Below are positions 1 to 7,939 of a stretch of 44,181 nt of DNA, one piece after another. The stretch is from Gemmatimonadales bacterium (GTDB lineage: Bacteria > Gemmatimonadota > Gemmatimonadetes > Longimicrobiales > Gaopeijiaceae): positions 1 to 44,181 of the forward strand of contig REEG01000134.1 in NCBI GenBank assembly GCA_007695195.1. The letters run 5' to 3'. The position numbers and the translations under genes are program-made. The notes under the pieces were generated by a model, which had not been told where the DNA came from, did no database searches, and was given only the letters and a program-made list of their open reading frames with translations. The first letter of the stretch is position 1; the number at the start of each line of letters is the position of its first letter.

Positions 1-100
1 TTCACTCGCCGGCTTGTCCATGCCCTCACTCGCTGGCCGCTCCCGGTCCACCGCCTCCCCACCGCCGCTTCCGGCCCCTCTTCCGCTGAAAGAGCGGCGA

Positions 101-144
101 AAATCGCGACCTCACCATCCCGGGATGTGCTGACGTCGCGATTT
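101..144. repeat. Nested palindrome (cruciform-like)
   Basis: AAATCGCGAC (101-110) is perfectly repeated in inverse as GTCGCGATTT (135-144). The 24 bases between them contain a second perfect 12-bp palindrome, CATCCCGGGATG (116-127). No gene flanks it closely, so it could be a remnant of a mobile element end, a protein-binding site or a transcript hairpin. Confidence 0.5.
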
Positions 145-240
145 GTCCCGGTGTCCCGTGCCGTAATCCTCGTCCCCTCGCGCTCCCAGCGCCCTACGCC
201 CCCGGCGTCCTGCCCATCCTCGCGTACCTCGAGAATGCCC

Positions 241-273
241 CTCAGCCCTTGTTCCGGGATCGTGTTGGTGGCG
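241..273 (+). repeat. Interspersed repeat, copy A
   Basis: This copy matches copy C (1042-1075) at about 25 of 34 positions when aligned by eye, sharing the core TTGTTC-GG-AT followed by TGTTGG. It is even closer to copy D on the opposite strand: both carry GATCGTGTTGGTGGC. It faces copy B about 70 bases downstream, giving an inverted pair. Confidence 0.55.
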
Positions 274-320
274 GGCCGCCAGGGGACGTTCCCTTCGGCT
301 TCAGCTTTGGGCATGAGTCG

Positions 321-372
321 GGGAGGTGCGCGCATCACCAACAGCAAGCCAGAACAAACGCTGAGGGGCGGC
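321..372 (-). repeat. Interspersed repeat, copy B
   Basis: Read on the minus strand, these 52 bases differ from 1038-1089 on the plus strand at about eight positions. The shared core is CAGCGTTTGTTCTGG. The identity is too long for chance and continues outside the core on both sides. With copy A it forms an inverted pair. Confidence 0.7.
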
Positions 373-1037
373 ATTTTCATGTGCTGCGGATAGCAGCGCA
401 TCCCGCACCCACAGCGTCGAACCCAATCGGAGCGATGTCCGGGCGGGCGTTGGAAAACCAGGGTCCTTGCCCATGGGCTTGTCCGGACCCGAGCGAGAAA
501 CACGCCGCCGAAGAGCCCCGGAACTGGTGCCCTCCTCACGGCGACATGGCCGTGGGACACCCCACCTCCTTTCGTCCACACACATGCCGGATCGGCCCAT
601 CCAGAACAGCGAAGAGCCAAAGGACCGGACCGGCGGACTGAGAGGCCCCAGGGGGAGACGGATGTCGAACCAGGGTAAACCCGCTACGGGGTATCCATCT
701 TGGTGGCCCTCCCGATGCACCGGGTCTACCCATAGATCTGAGGCTAGGGGCGATGGGCGCGGCAGAGCGGCTACGTGGAGACTTTCGTTCACATGTGGGC
801 GAAATCCTACACGCACCCCACAGCCCAGCCCCCACTCCCCCCAAGCCCCCCTAAGAGCTCCTATGCCCCCCCACAGCAACGGAGCCGCAAAGGGCCGTTA
901 TGCATCCATAAGGTGGCACCGCATCTGACACCGGCCCCTTCGCTTGGGCCGGTAAGATGGATACCCCTGAACCCGCCTTATCTCGGGGCGGAACCCCCTT
1001 CGCGGGCCTCTGGCATCGTGGGTTCCTGGTGCCCGGT

Positions 1038-1089
1038 GCCGCCCTTCAGCGTTTGTTCTGGAATGCTGTTGGCGACGCGCGCTCATCCT
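1038..1089 (+). repeat. Interspersed repeat, copy C
   Basis: Best preserved copy. The core CAGCGTTTGTTCTGGAATG can fold as a stem (CAGCGTT with AATGCTG, one G-T pair) around a short loop and is followed by TTGGCG. The same core with a different but still pairing stem occurs at 42257-42277. It faces copy D about 40 bases downstream. Confidence 0.7.
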
Positions 1090-1110
1090 CCGGGGTTACC
1101 CTACCCGGAG

Positions 1111-1147
1111 ACGGGCCACCAACACGATCCGCGAACAATGGCCCATG
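1111..1147 (-). repeat. Interspersed repeat, copy D
   Basis: On the minus strand this reads ATTGTTCGCGGATCGTGTTG and continues GTGGC. That is nearly the same as copy A (241-273) over about 25 bases. With copy C it makes the second inverted pair of the cluster. Confidence 0.6.
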
Positions 1148-1308
1148 GACTCACTCCTGGGGACCCTTGAGAGATGCACGGATGAGGATGGGGACCAGGA
1201 CCGGGCTGGGGTTCAGGGGGTGGTAGCGTGGGCGGAAGGGGAGGGTCAACTTCTCAACCCCTGGTCGTGTTCACGCTCACAATCGGTTCAATGAAAACCT
1301 CGGAGAGC

Positions 1309-1336
1309 CGAAATTAGAACCTGCATTCTAATTTCG
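1309..1336. repeat. AT-rich perfect hairpin
   Basis: CGAAATTAGAA (1309-1319) and TTCTAATTTCG (1326-1336) are a perfect 11-bp inverted repeat around a 6-base loop, CCTGCA. The stem is strikingly AT-rich against its GC-rich surroundings. There is no T-tract after it on either strand, so it does not look like a standard intrinsic terminator. A related half, ATTTCGCGGGCARTGGG, occurs twice at 1331-1368 and joins it to the tandem array. Confidence 0.7.
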
Positions 1337-1360
1337 CGGGCAATGGGGCAGATTTCGCGG

Positions 1361-1413
1361 GCAGTGGGCAGTGGGCAGTGGGCAGTGGGCAGTGGGCAGT
1401 GGGCAGTGGGCAG
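1361..1413. repeat. 7-bp tandem repeat array
   Basis: Seven full copies of GCAGTGG in perfect tandem (1361-1409), then a partial unit. The array directly follows the AT-rich hairpin. Heptamer arrays of this kind are prone to slippage, so copy number may vary between strains. It lies in no gene. Confidence 0.9.
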
Positions 1414-1751
1414 AGCCGCGGAGCGGAGTGGTTGGACGGGCTTCTGAGAGGTCGAACGACTTACCCGCTGCACCTTGGCCTACCCCAAGAGGCGAACTTG
1501 GACCGGTCGGGCGAGCATGAAGGGCGACCCGGCCATCGTGCTCATTGGTGCTTCCGCTGGTTCGTGTACGCATAGAGCAATGTCACGACCGGGGCATCGC
1601 GACGCACCATCCCGGCGGACCGCTCTGGACGGAAATCGGAGGGCGGCGGCACCTTTGCATGGTCTATGGACCCCATTTACCTTCCCAGCACCGCGAGCCG
1701 CTGACTCGGTTCGTTCGCATCCAAACGCGCCCCGAACCCGGGAGCATTCCG

Positions 1752-2891
1752 GTGAGAGTTGACGGAAGAGCGTATCGCAGCATCTGGCTCGATCCCGACG
1801 GCTGGTCCGTGCAGATCATTGATCAGAGCCGCCTTCCCCATCGGTTCGACATCGTCCGGCTCACCTCGGCGGCCGAAGCGGCCGAGGCCATCGCCGGGAT
1901 GCAGGTTCGAGGAGCGCCCCTCATCGGCGCCACGGCAGCCTACGGTCTGGCCCTGGGCCTGCGGGAGCGCCCGGATGATGGGGGCCTGGCCGCCTCCATT
2001 GCCCGCCTCCGGGCCACCCGGCCCACCGCCGTCAATCTCCAGTGGGCGCTGGAGCGGGTACGTCGGGTCGTCCAGGACCTTCCGGCCGGGGAACGGGCGG
2101 CGGCGGCCTACCTTGAAGCCGAGTTCATCGCCCGGGAAGATGTGGAGCAGAATCGGGCCATTGGGGAGCACGGCCTCACCCTCATCCGGGAGATGGCCGA
2201 GCGGCGAAATGGCGCCCCGGTCCGGGTGCTGACTCACTGCAACGCCGGCTGGCTTGCGACGGTGGATGTGGGGACGGCCACCGCTCCTCTCTACCTGGCC
2301 CATGACCAGGGGATTCCCCTCCATGTGTGGGTGGGCGAGACCCGGCCTCGGAACCAGGGCGGGGCCCTCACGGCGTGGGAGTTGGGTCATGAGGGGATCC
2401 CCCACACCGTCATCGTGGACAACGCCGGGGGGCACGTCATGCAGCGGGGTGAGGTGGATCTCTGCATCGTCGGGACCGACCGGACCACTGCCGCCGGCGA
2501 TGTGGCCAACAAGATCGGGACCTACCTCAAGGCGCTGGCGGCCCATGACCTGGGGATCCCCTTCTACGTGGCGTCCCCCTCGTCGTCCATCGACTGGACG
2601 CTGGGGTCCGGAGCCCACATCCCCATCGAGGAGCGGGCGGCCCGCGAGGTTTCCCACCTCTCCGGGGCCACCGCCTCCGGTGATCTGGCCACCGTGCAGG
2701 TGACGGCGCCGGGCTCCCCGGTGGGGAACCCGGCCTTCGATGTGACCCCGGCCCGGCTCATTACCGGCCTCATTACCGAGCGGGGTGTGGCACCGGCCAC
2801 CCTGGCCGGGCTGGCCGGGCTGTTCCCCGAGATGGCCGGCCCGTTACCCGGTGAGGCCGGTAAGGCCCCATCGGTCAGCGTTCCGGAGTGA
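1752..2891 (+). CDS. mtnA: S-methyl-5-thioribose-1-phosphate isomerase
   Basis: Converts methylthioribose-1-phosphate to methylthioribulose-1-phosphate in the cytosolic methionine salvage pathway. The 379-residue product has the eIF2B-alpha-like isomerase fold and its family signatures: RGAPLIGATAAYGLAL (from residue 53), RPTAVNLQWAL, THCNAG with the catalytic Cys at about 163, and IVGTDR with the catalytic Asp at about 243, followed by ANKIGTY. Bacillus MtnA uses the equivalent Cys160 and Asp240. I chose the GTG at 1752 because GGAG lies 7 bases upstream and the family N-terminus begins here; the frame is open back to 1545 but that extension is not family-like. No other salvage gene is adjacent. 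Its 3' end overlaps the convergent lipoprotein gene by 17 bases. Confidence 0.93.
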   Translation: MRVDGRAYRSIWLDPDGWSVQIIDQSRLPHRFDIVRLTSAAEAAEAIAGMQVRGAPLIGATAAYGLALGLRERPDDGGLAASIARLRATRPTAVNLQWALERVRRVVQDLPAGERAAAAYLEAEFIAREDVEQNRAIGEHGLTLIREMAERRNGAPVRVLTHCNAGWLATVDVGTATAPLYLAHDQGIPLHVWVGETRPRNQGGALTAWELGHEGIPHTVIVDNAGGHVMQRGEVDLCIVGTDRTTAAGDVANKIGTYLKALAAHDLGIPFYVASPSSSIDWTLGSGAHIPIEERAAREVSHLSGATASGDLATVQVTAPGSPVGNPAFDVTPARLITGLITERGVAPATLAGLAGLFPEMAGPLPGEAGKAPSVSVPE

Positions 2892-3393
2892 ACCGCAGGT
2901 TCGTGGACACGGGGGCCGTAGGACGCTGAATGACCAACTCCGCCTTGTCGGAGGCGATGTGGCAAGCGTTGCACGCGACGGTGAGGTCGTCGTAGGCTCG
3001 CTGGAAGGCGGCCAGATCCCCGGCATCCACCGCATCCTCCAGATCCTCGATGGCGGGATGGGTCATCTCGCCGATGAGCTCGGCGACCCGGATTTCCCGG
3101 TACATGGGGTGGAGCTCCTCGATCTCCTCCACCAACTCTTCCAGCTCGTGGACCATATAGTCGGCCAGGGGCCAGTTCCCGGCCTCTCCAGCGAACCACA
3201 GGTTCGCATGCCTCACGCCCAGGTCCACCATGAGGGTGTGGAGGCCCGGGGTGAAGCGGTCTTCCAGTTCGGCCTGCATCTCACCCAGGCGGGCCTCCAG
3301 CGCCGCCTCGTCCATTCCGGAATCACAGGCGGTGAGACCCAGGGTCAGGAGCAGTGCCCCTGGGATCAGAAACTTCGCTCGGCTAGCGCTCAT
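2875..3393 (-). CDS. Lipoprotein with one c-type haem motif
   Basis: 172 residues. The N-terminus is a lipoprotein signal peptide (positively charged start, hydrophobic stretch, lipobox LTAC with Cys at about 23), so the protein should be membrane-anchored outside the cytoplasm. Near the C-terminus is CNACH, a single CxxCH haem c attachment site. The middle carries a stretch like HANLWFAGEAGNWPLADY followed by a Glu-rich helix, seen in a widespread unnamed family of small mono-haem proteins. I infer an electron-transfer or sensor role, but no partner oxidase is visible. GAGAGAAG sits just upstream of the ATG. It follows the M14 peptidase gene by 73 bases on the same strand and may share its transcript. 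Confidence 0.75.
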   Translation of the reverse strand: MSASRAKFLIPGALLLTLGLTACDSGMDEAALEARLGEMQAELEDRFTPGLHTLMVDLGVRHANLWFAGEAGNWPLADYMVHELEELVEEIEELHPMYREIRVAELIGEMTHPAIEDLEDAVDAGDLAAFQRAYDDLTVACNACHIASDKAELVIQRPTAPVSTNLRFTPER

Positions 3394-3415
3394 GGTCTTC
3401 TCTCTCTGGTGGTGC

Positions 3416-3449
3416 GGTGGTGGGAAGGTCGAGGTGGTGGGAAGGTCGA
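3416..3449. repeat. 17-bp tandem duplication
   Basis: GGTGGTGGGAAGGTCGA occurs twice in direct, uninterrupted tandem (3416-3432 and 3433-3449) in the short gap between the peptidase and the haem-lipoprotein genes. It looks like a recent slippage duplication, or two adjacent binding sites. Confidence 0.8.
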
Positions 3450-3466
3450 GGTGACGCCCGGCCCCA

Positions 3467-6208
3467 TCAGAAGGCAGGCGCCAGGAGTACCGCGTTCATG
3501 AAGAGGAGCTGGGTGCCTTCGGCGTAGCCCCGGAAGTTGGGGTCCTCGGCGAAGGCGATGATCCGGCCACGCCCAAGGGGCTGACGCACGAGGAAGGCCT
3601 TGGAGGCCCGCTGGGGACGAGCTTCTTCCCAGACCACCCCGCTCAGAACCAGATCATCCAGTGGCGCGTAGACGCCTACGTTCCGCCCTTCATTGAGACG
3701 GAGGGGGCTGAAGATCCGGGTGCCTGAGACCAGGACGGGAAGTTCCGTCCCGGCCCCCGCGGCCAGGACGTCGCCGGGATCCAGATGTACCCGGAGGAGC
3801 GCTCCTGAGATGGATTCCGGGGGCTCACGCTCGGGGGTCACCGCTTCAAGAAGGTCGATGGGGGTTCCGGGCTCCGTGGCGGGAGGCGATACGCGGTCCC
3901 TGGATTCGGCTCGGGTGGCCAGGAGACCCACATCCTCCGATGCCGCCCACCGGGTGGATTCGCCCATGGTGATGAGGGTCCCCCCGTCCCGGATCCAGTG
4001 CCGCAGCCGGTCCAGGAGGGGACCGTCCAGCGTCCCTCGGAAGTTCCCCTGGGGGACCACGATGACGCTGTACCGCGAGAGCTGGGCACGCCCCAGCGAA
4101 CCGGCCCGGACCACGGAGACAGGGAGCCCGTACCGCTGCTCCAGGACCCACCGGGCCCACCCCGCCGACTGGCTCGAGCTAGGCTCGTCCCAGAGGAGCA
4201 GAACCCGTCCCCCCGGGAGGCGCCGCATCTGGTTGCTTCCCAGCGAGATTCCCCGGTCCACGAAGCCGTCGCCCACGGCCATGGGCTCGACCCCGTGGTG
4301 ATGAGCGAGCCGGGCCAACTCGCGTCGATCGTCTCCTGAGAGCTCGGCCGCTCGGGCCAGGATCGTTCCTACGCCGAAGTCCCTTCCCTGGACCGCGAAC
4401 GAACCGCCCGCCGCGTTCAGGGAGATGCCGGCCGACAGGGCTCCAGCCGTCACCATGGCCGTGGCGCTGTTCCAGGGGAGAAGCCATCCGACCCGGGCCG
4501 GGGGGAGGTCCGCAGGCACGGCGGCGCCGTCGCCCGGGGCCTCATCCAGGAGGGCGGGGGGGACCCGATCCCTGGGAACAACGACAGCGCTCCGGACCGG
4601 CACGGACTCCACATTCCACAGGTAGGGCAGACTCCAGGCCGTGAGGTCGTAGATCTGAGCCGGGAGTCGCTGGGCCCTGCGCTCTTCCTGGAGCGCCAGG
4701 AACGTCGGGTCCATGGGGGTCTCCGGATCCAGGAGATTCCGCACCAGCCGGCCTGCGGGCTGATCCATGGCGACAATCCAGGTCCCGTCCGGAAAGTCCC
4801 TGCCCTCGGCGGAAAAGGATTCGGTGGCCTGATCCACCTCGATCCCGTTGGCGGCAAGAACCCCCGCCAGGCGTCGGGTCAACCCCGGATCCCGACCCGG
4901 CGGAAGCAGGTAGGCCCGGACCCCGGTTTCGCCCTCCGCAATGGCGGACCGTCGGAACTCCAGGTAGCTGCGCAGGATGCGTTCCCGATTCTCGGCGGCG
5001 GTGAGGGCCGTGCGGAGGGCTGCCTCGAAGTTCCGTTCCGCTCCGTCTGCGTAGCTGAGAATCGCCCCGTCGTCCCGTTCCACCACCATCCCCCGTGGCG
5101 AAGCCTGCTCGAAGGTCTTGCCCAGGGCCCCGTGGGCAGTGGGCCAGGTGGCGCCGTACCCCGGGTACGTGCCGTCGAAGATCTCCCGGATGAAGTAGGG
5201 CCATCCTCGCTCGTCGAAGACCCTGGCATTCTCCCGTCCGAAGAGGGTGAAAAGGGTGTCCTGGGTCGCCGTGGTGTGGGGGTTTCCGGGAGCGGCCGAA
5301 GGGGGGAAGTAATAGGTGCTGTTGCTCCCCATCTCGTGGAGGTCCACCACCACATGGGGACTCCAGCGCAGGAGTTCCCGGACCCGTTCCCGGGTCTCGA
5401 CCTGGGTGAGGCCGAACCAGTCCCGGTTCAGATCGAAGAGATAGTGGTTGGACCGGGAACCGGGCCAGGGATGATCCCGCTCCGCCGCCAGGGGATCGGA
5501 GTCCGGGGTGGGGCCCACACCCAAGGCGTTCTCCGCCAGGAAGCGGGCGCGTCCGTCCGGGTTCTGCAGTGGATCGATGAGTACCACCGATTCACCCAGG
5601 ATCCGGGCCACATGGGGGTCGTTCGGGGCGGCCAGGAGGTGGTGGGCCAGCATCAGGGCCGATGCCACCGGCGTGACCTCATTCCCATGGACGGCGTGGA
5701 GGAGGGCCGTGACCACCGGCATCTCCGACACCAGAACATGGGCTTCGGCAGGAGCCAGCCCACGGGGGTCGGCGAGACGTGCCAGGCCCGCCATCACCTC
5801 CTCCTCCCGCTCCCACCACCCGGGGGCGGCGATGGCCAGCATCACCAGAGGGCGCCCTTGCCACGACTGTCCATACCGGATCAGACGGGTTCGTTCCGGA
5901 GCCGCTTCCGCCAGGGCCTCCAGATAGCGAACCACCTCAGCGGGCCGGGTGAGGCGTTCGGTTGGCCCGTGCCCCACCACCTCTTGAAGCGTAGGAATAT
6001 CTGGATCGGACGGAGTCCGGGAGGGGGGCGTGACCTGCGGCGACCATTCGGCGAATGATTGACTGATTGCCTTTCGGGGTTCCGCCTCCACCGCTGCGGC
6101 CCCCAGCATGACCCAGAGCAGCGGGAGGCAGATCAATGGGAAGCAGGCCGGTGGCCCCCAAGGACGTCGCAGTATGCCTCTCAGAATGGCGCTCGCACTA
6201 TCGGACAC
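3467..6208 (-). CDS. Exported M14-family zinc carboxypeptidase
   Basis: About 913 residues. A hydrophobic segment near residues 20-40 ending in VEAEP looks like a signal peptide. The M14 fold is shown by GQSWQGRPL, the zinc motif HGNE (His and Glu ligands), NPDGRARF, DLNRDWFGLTQ and VDLHEMGS with the third His ligand; FEQASPRG may hold the catalytic Glu. The C-terminal 350 residues include a glutamine-amidotransferase-like region (ILLWDEPS, VIVVPQGNF, DGGTLITMGES), a layout common in large M14 enzymes of Gemmatimonadota and Bacteroidota. Likely role: digestion of peptides outside the cytoplasm. The start is uncertain: GTG at 6208 overlaps the stop of the upstream kinase gene, which would allow translational coupling; the frame stays open to 6457 but that part lies inside the kinase gene. 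Confidence 0.82.
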   Translation of the reverse strand: MSDSASAILRGILRRPWGPPACFPLICLPLLWVMLGAAAVEAEPRKAISQSFAEWSPQVTPPSRTPSDPDIPTLQEVVGHGPTERLTRPAEVVRYLEALAEAAPERTRLIRYGQSWQGRPLVMLAIAAPGWWEREEEVMAGLARLADPRGLAPAEAHVLVSEMPVVTALLHAVHGNEVTPVASALMLAHHLLAAPNDPHVARILGESVVLIDPLQNPDGRARFLAENALGVGPTPDSDPLAAERDHPWPGSRSNHYLFDLNRDWFGLTQVETRERVRELLRWSPHVVVDLHEMGSNSTYYFPPSAAPGNPHTTATQDTLFTLFGRENARVFDERGWPYFIREIFDGTYPGYGATWPTAHGALGKTFEQASPRGMVVERDDGAILSYADGAERNFEAALRTALTAAENRERILRSYLEFRRSAIAEGETGVRAYLLPPGRDPGLTRRLAGVLAANGIEVDQATESFSAEGRDFPDGTWIVAMDQPAGRLVRNLLDPETPMDPTFLALQEERRAQRLPAQIYDLTAWSLPYLWNVESVPVRSAVVVPRDRVPPALLDEAPGDGAAVPADLPPARVGWLLPWNSATAMVTAGALSAGISLNAAGGSFAVQGRDFGVGTILARAAELSGDDRRELARLAHHHGVEPMAVGDGFVDRGISLGSNQMRRLPGGRVLLLWDEPSSSQSAGWARWVLEQRYGLPVSVVRAGSLGRAQLSRYSVIVVPQGNFRGTLDGPLLDRLRHWIRDGGTLITMGESTRWAASEDVGLLATRAESRDRVSPPATEPGTPIDLLEAVTPEREPPESISGALLRVHLDPGDVLAAGAGTELPVLVSGTRIFSPLRLNEGRNVGVYAPLDDLVLSGVVWEEARPQRASKAFLVRQPLGRGRIIAFAEDPNFRGYAEGTQLLFMNAVLLAPAF

Positions 6209-7721
6209 CCTCTGCCATGGGAGGCTCGGTGTGCTCCGTTGGGAGACGGACCGTGAAGGTGGATCCCACCCCCGGAGTGCTCTCCACATCCACCGTTCCT
6301 CCACTCTGAATGATGGTACCATGGACGGCGGCAAGCCCAAGACCCGCGCCGGGCTCCGATTTGGTCGTGAAAAAAGGGTCGAATGCGCGCTCCAGCGTCG
6401 TGTCATCCATCCCCACCCCATGATCCCGCACCCGGAGCACGACCAGGGGCATCCCATCCGGCTTCACAGGTTCTTCCACCATTGTTTCCACCAAAATGGT
6501 CCCACCGTCGGGCATGGCCTCGGCGGAGTTGACCAGGAGCTGATGGAGAACTGCCTCCAGTTGCCTGGCATCGGCTACGATGGGAGGCATTCCTCCACCC
6601 GGCCGGAACTTCAGGCGAATGTCCCTTGGCAGCATGGGCCGGGCGGTGGAGATTCCGTCTTCCACAAGGTGGTTCAGGACGAGGCGTTCAGGCCGCAGTA
6701 CCTGCCGTCGGGCCAGGGCCAGCAGTTGGCCGGTGAGGCGGGCTCCTCGCCGAGCCGACTGTCGTACCTGTTCCAGGTCGGCTCGCGCCTGCGGGTCCGT
6801 GGGTGGATCCAGGAGCAGGAGCTCAATGGATCCAAGGATGGAAGCCAGGGCATTGTTGAAGTCGTGGGCGATGCCTCCCGCCAGCCGGCCCAGGCTCTCC
6901 AGGTTCCGGCTCCTGGCCAGCTGCTGCTCCAGCTCATGATGGCTGGTGAGGTCGGTCATGCCTCCCACCACACGGATGACCCGGCCGGATTCGTTCCGGA
7001 CGAGCTGGGCCCGGACCAGGACCCACGCCCAGCGCCCGTCGGCCCGACGAAACCGGTGCTCCCCCGCCCAGGTCGTGCTACGGCTCTTGAAAGCCTCGGT
7101 CAGCGAGGCCCGGACCTCCGCCCGGTCGTCCGGGTGGATCATGGCCATCCATCGCGCCATTTCGGTCCCGACCTCCTCCTGCCGATACCCGAACAAGGTC
7201 TCAACCCCGTCGTTCCACCAGACGTCGTCAGTCTCGAGGTTCCAGTCCCAGATGGCGTCGTTGGTGGCCGATGCCAGGAGGCGGAATCGTTCCTCCTGGA
7301 TCCGGAGGGCTTCGCGCATCCGGTGGAGGGACGTGACATTCTGGCAGATGCCGTGGATATGCGCGGCTGCGGCTCCCGGCGGACGGACCGATTCACCGAG
7401 GGTACGGAGCCGGATCCTGTTCCCCCGGGCGGTCCGAGCGGGCGCATCCACATCGAAGGGGATCCCTTCGTTCAGGCACCGGTCCAGGGCGCTTCGCACC
7501 CGGCGCCGGCCGGAGGGAAGGAAGAAGGCGAGGCCTTCCTCCAGGGAGGGGAGGTAGTTCGACCCCACCTCGAGGAGTGCACAGAGCTCCGGGGACCAAT
7601 GGAGGCGGCCGGTGCCGGTGTCCAGCGACCAACTGCCCACCTTGGCCACCTGATGGGTGAGGCGAAGGTGAGTGGCCTGCCCGCAGGAGGGGAAATCGGT
7701 GAGGTGTGGAGCGGATGACAC
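6198..7721 (-). CDS. PAS-domain sensor histidine kinase
   Basis: 507 residues, no membrane segment. Two PAS domains (roughly 20-125, starting THQVAKVGSWSLD, and 140-260, with ATNDAIWDWNLETDD) precede the phosphoacceptor helix GGIAHDFNNALASILG, whose His is autophosphorylated. The ATPase domain follows with the N-box LLVNSAEAMPDGG, the G1 box DHGVGMD, the F-box FDPFFTTK and the G2 box GAGLGLA. There is no receiver domain and no response-regulator gene next to it. The start is GTG with GGGGA 8 bases upstream. It is the first gene of a minus-strand set and overlaps the following peptidase gene. The divergent neighbour at 7940 is also a kinase, so both may be controlled from 7722-7939. Confidence 0.88.
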   Translation of the reverse strand: MSSAPHLTDFPSCGQATHLRLTHQVAKVGSWSLDTGTGRLHWSPELCALLEVGSNYLPSLEEGLAFFLPSGRRRVRSALDRCLNEGIPFDVDAPARTARGNRIRLRTLGESVRPPGAAAAHIHGICQNVTSLHRMREALRIQEERFRLLASATNDAIWDWNLETDDVWWNDGVETLFGYRQEEVGTEMARWMAMIHPDDRAEVRASLTEAFKSRSTTWAGEHRFRRADGRWAWVLVRAQLVRNESGRVIRVVGGMTDLTSHHELEQQLARSRNLESLGRLAGGIAHDFNNALASILGSIELLLLDPPTDPQARADLEQVRQSARRGARLTGQLLALARRQVLRPERLVLNHLVEDGISTARPMLPRDIRLKFRPGGGMPPIVADARQLEAVLHQLLVNSAEAMPDGGTILVETMVEEPVKPDGMPLVVLRVRDHGVGMDDTTLERAFDPFFTTKSEPGAGLGLAAVHGTIIQSGGTVDVESTPGVGSTFTVRLPTEHTEPPMAEGVR

Positions 7722-7788
7722 AATCAGATTCCCCGGTGAAGGTGTCCGGGATGCAGCGAAGTGCCATAAGGCCTTCCCTGAAGCCTCT

Positions 7789-7804
7789 ACTACTTAAAGG
7801 TAGT
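7789..7804. promoter_or_regulatory. Small dyad between divergent kinase genes
   Basis: ACTACTTAAAGGTAGT has 5-bp inverted arms (ACTAC and GTAGT) around an AT-rich centre. It lies in the 218-base gap between two divergently transcribed kinase genes, so it is placed to bind a regulator of either. The short arms make this a weak call. Confidence 0.25.
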
Positions 7805-7939
7805 TTCCAGCTTGCGAGGTAGAAAGGGAGTCCCCTTGCTGGCCACGGATGTGGTTCCGTCATCCACTCCACCATGACTCGACGGAGACCTTGGTGAATC
7901 ACCACCTTCAAACACCCCCCCCGAATCCGGGAGCTCTCC

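Larger units (their letters stand above)
1..1751. other. Gene-free, repeat-rich region
   Basis: No reading frame here has a recognisable protein family, a good ribosome-binding site or consistent coding character; the open frames overlap one another on both strands and their translations are rich in Pro, Arg and Ser, as is usual for noncoding high-GC DNA. What the stretch does hold is structure: at least four copies of a roughly 35-bp interspersed repeat arranged as two inverted pairs (241-372 and 1038-1147), a nested palindrome (101-144), an AT-rich perfect hairpin (1309-1336) and a 7-bp tandem array (1361-1413). The last 300 bases lead into mtnA and show nothing further that I can name. Confidence 0.7.

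Noticed and set aside
301-879. A 192-residue open frame on the minus strand in the repeat region
   Set aside because: No family similarity, no ribosome-binding site, overlaps other equally long frames, and part of its translation is simply repeat copy B.
775-1226. Plus-strand open frames over repeat copies C and D
   Set aside because: The only similarity between their translations and other frames comes from the repeats themselves; Pro-rich composition is as expected for noncoding high-GC DNA.
1361-1413. Possible CRISPR array
   Set aside because: Units are 7 bp and directly contiguous with no spacers; no cas genes in the window.
1-1500. Possible integron cassette array
   Set aside because: No attC core sites (RYYYAAC/GTTRRRY pairs) at ends of the repeats and no integrase gene.
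1450-1751. SAM or other riboswitch before mtnA
   Set aside because: I could not find the conserved SAM riboswitch core or a terminator/antiterminator pair.
6209-6457. N-terminal extension of the M14 peptidase
   Set aside because: It lies wholly inside the kinase gene in another frame, and the signal peptide begins just after the GTG at 6208.
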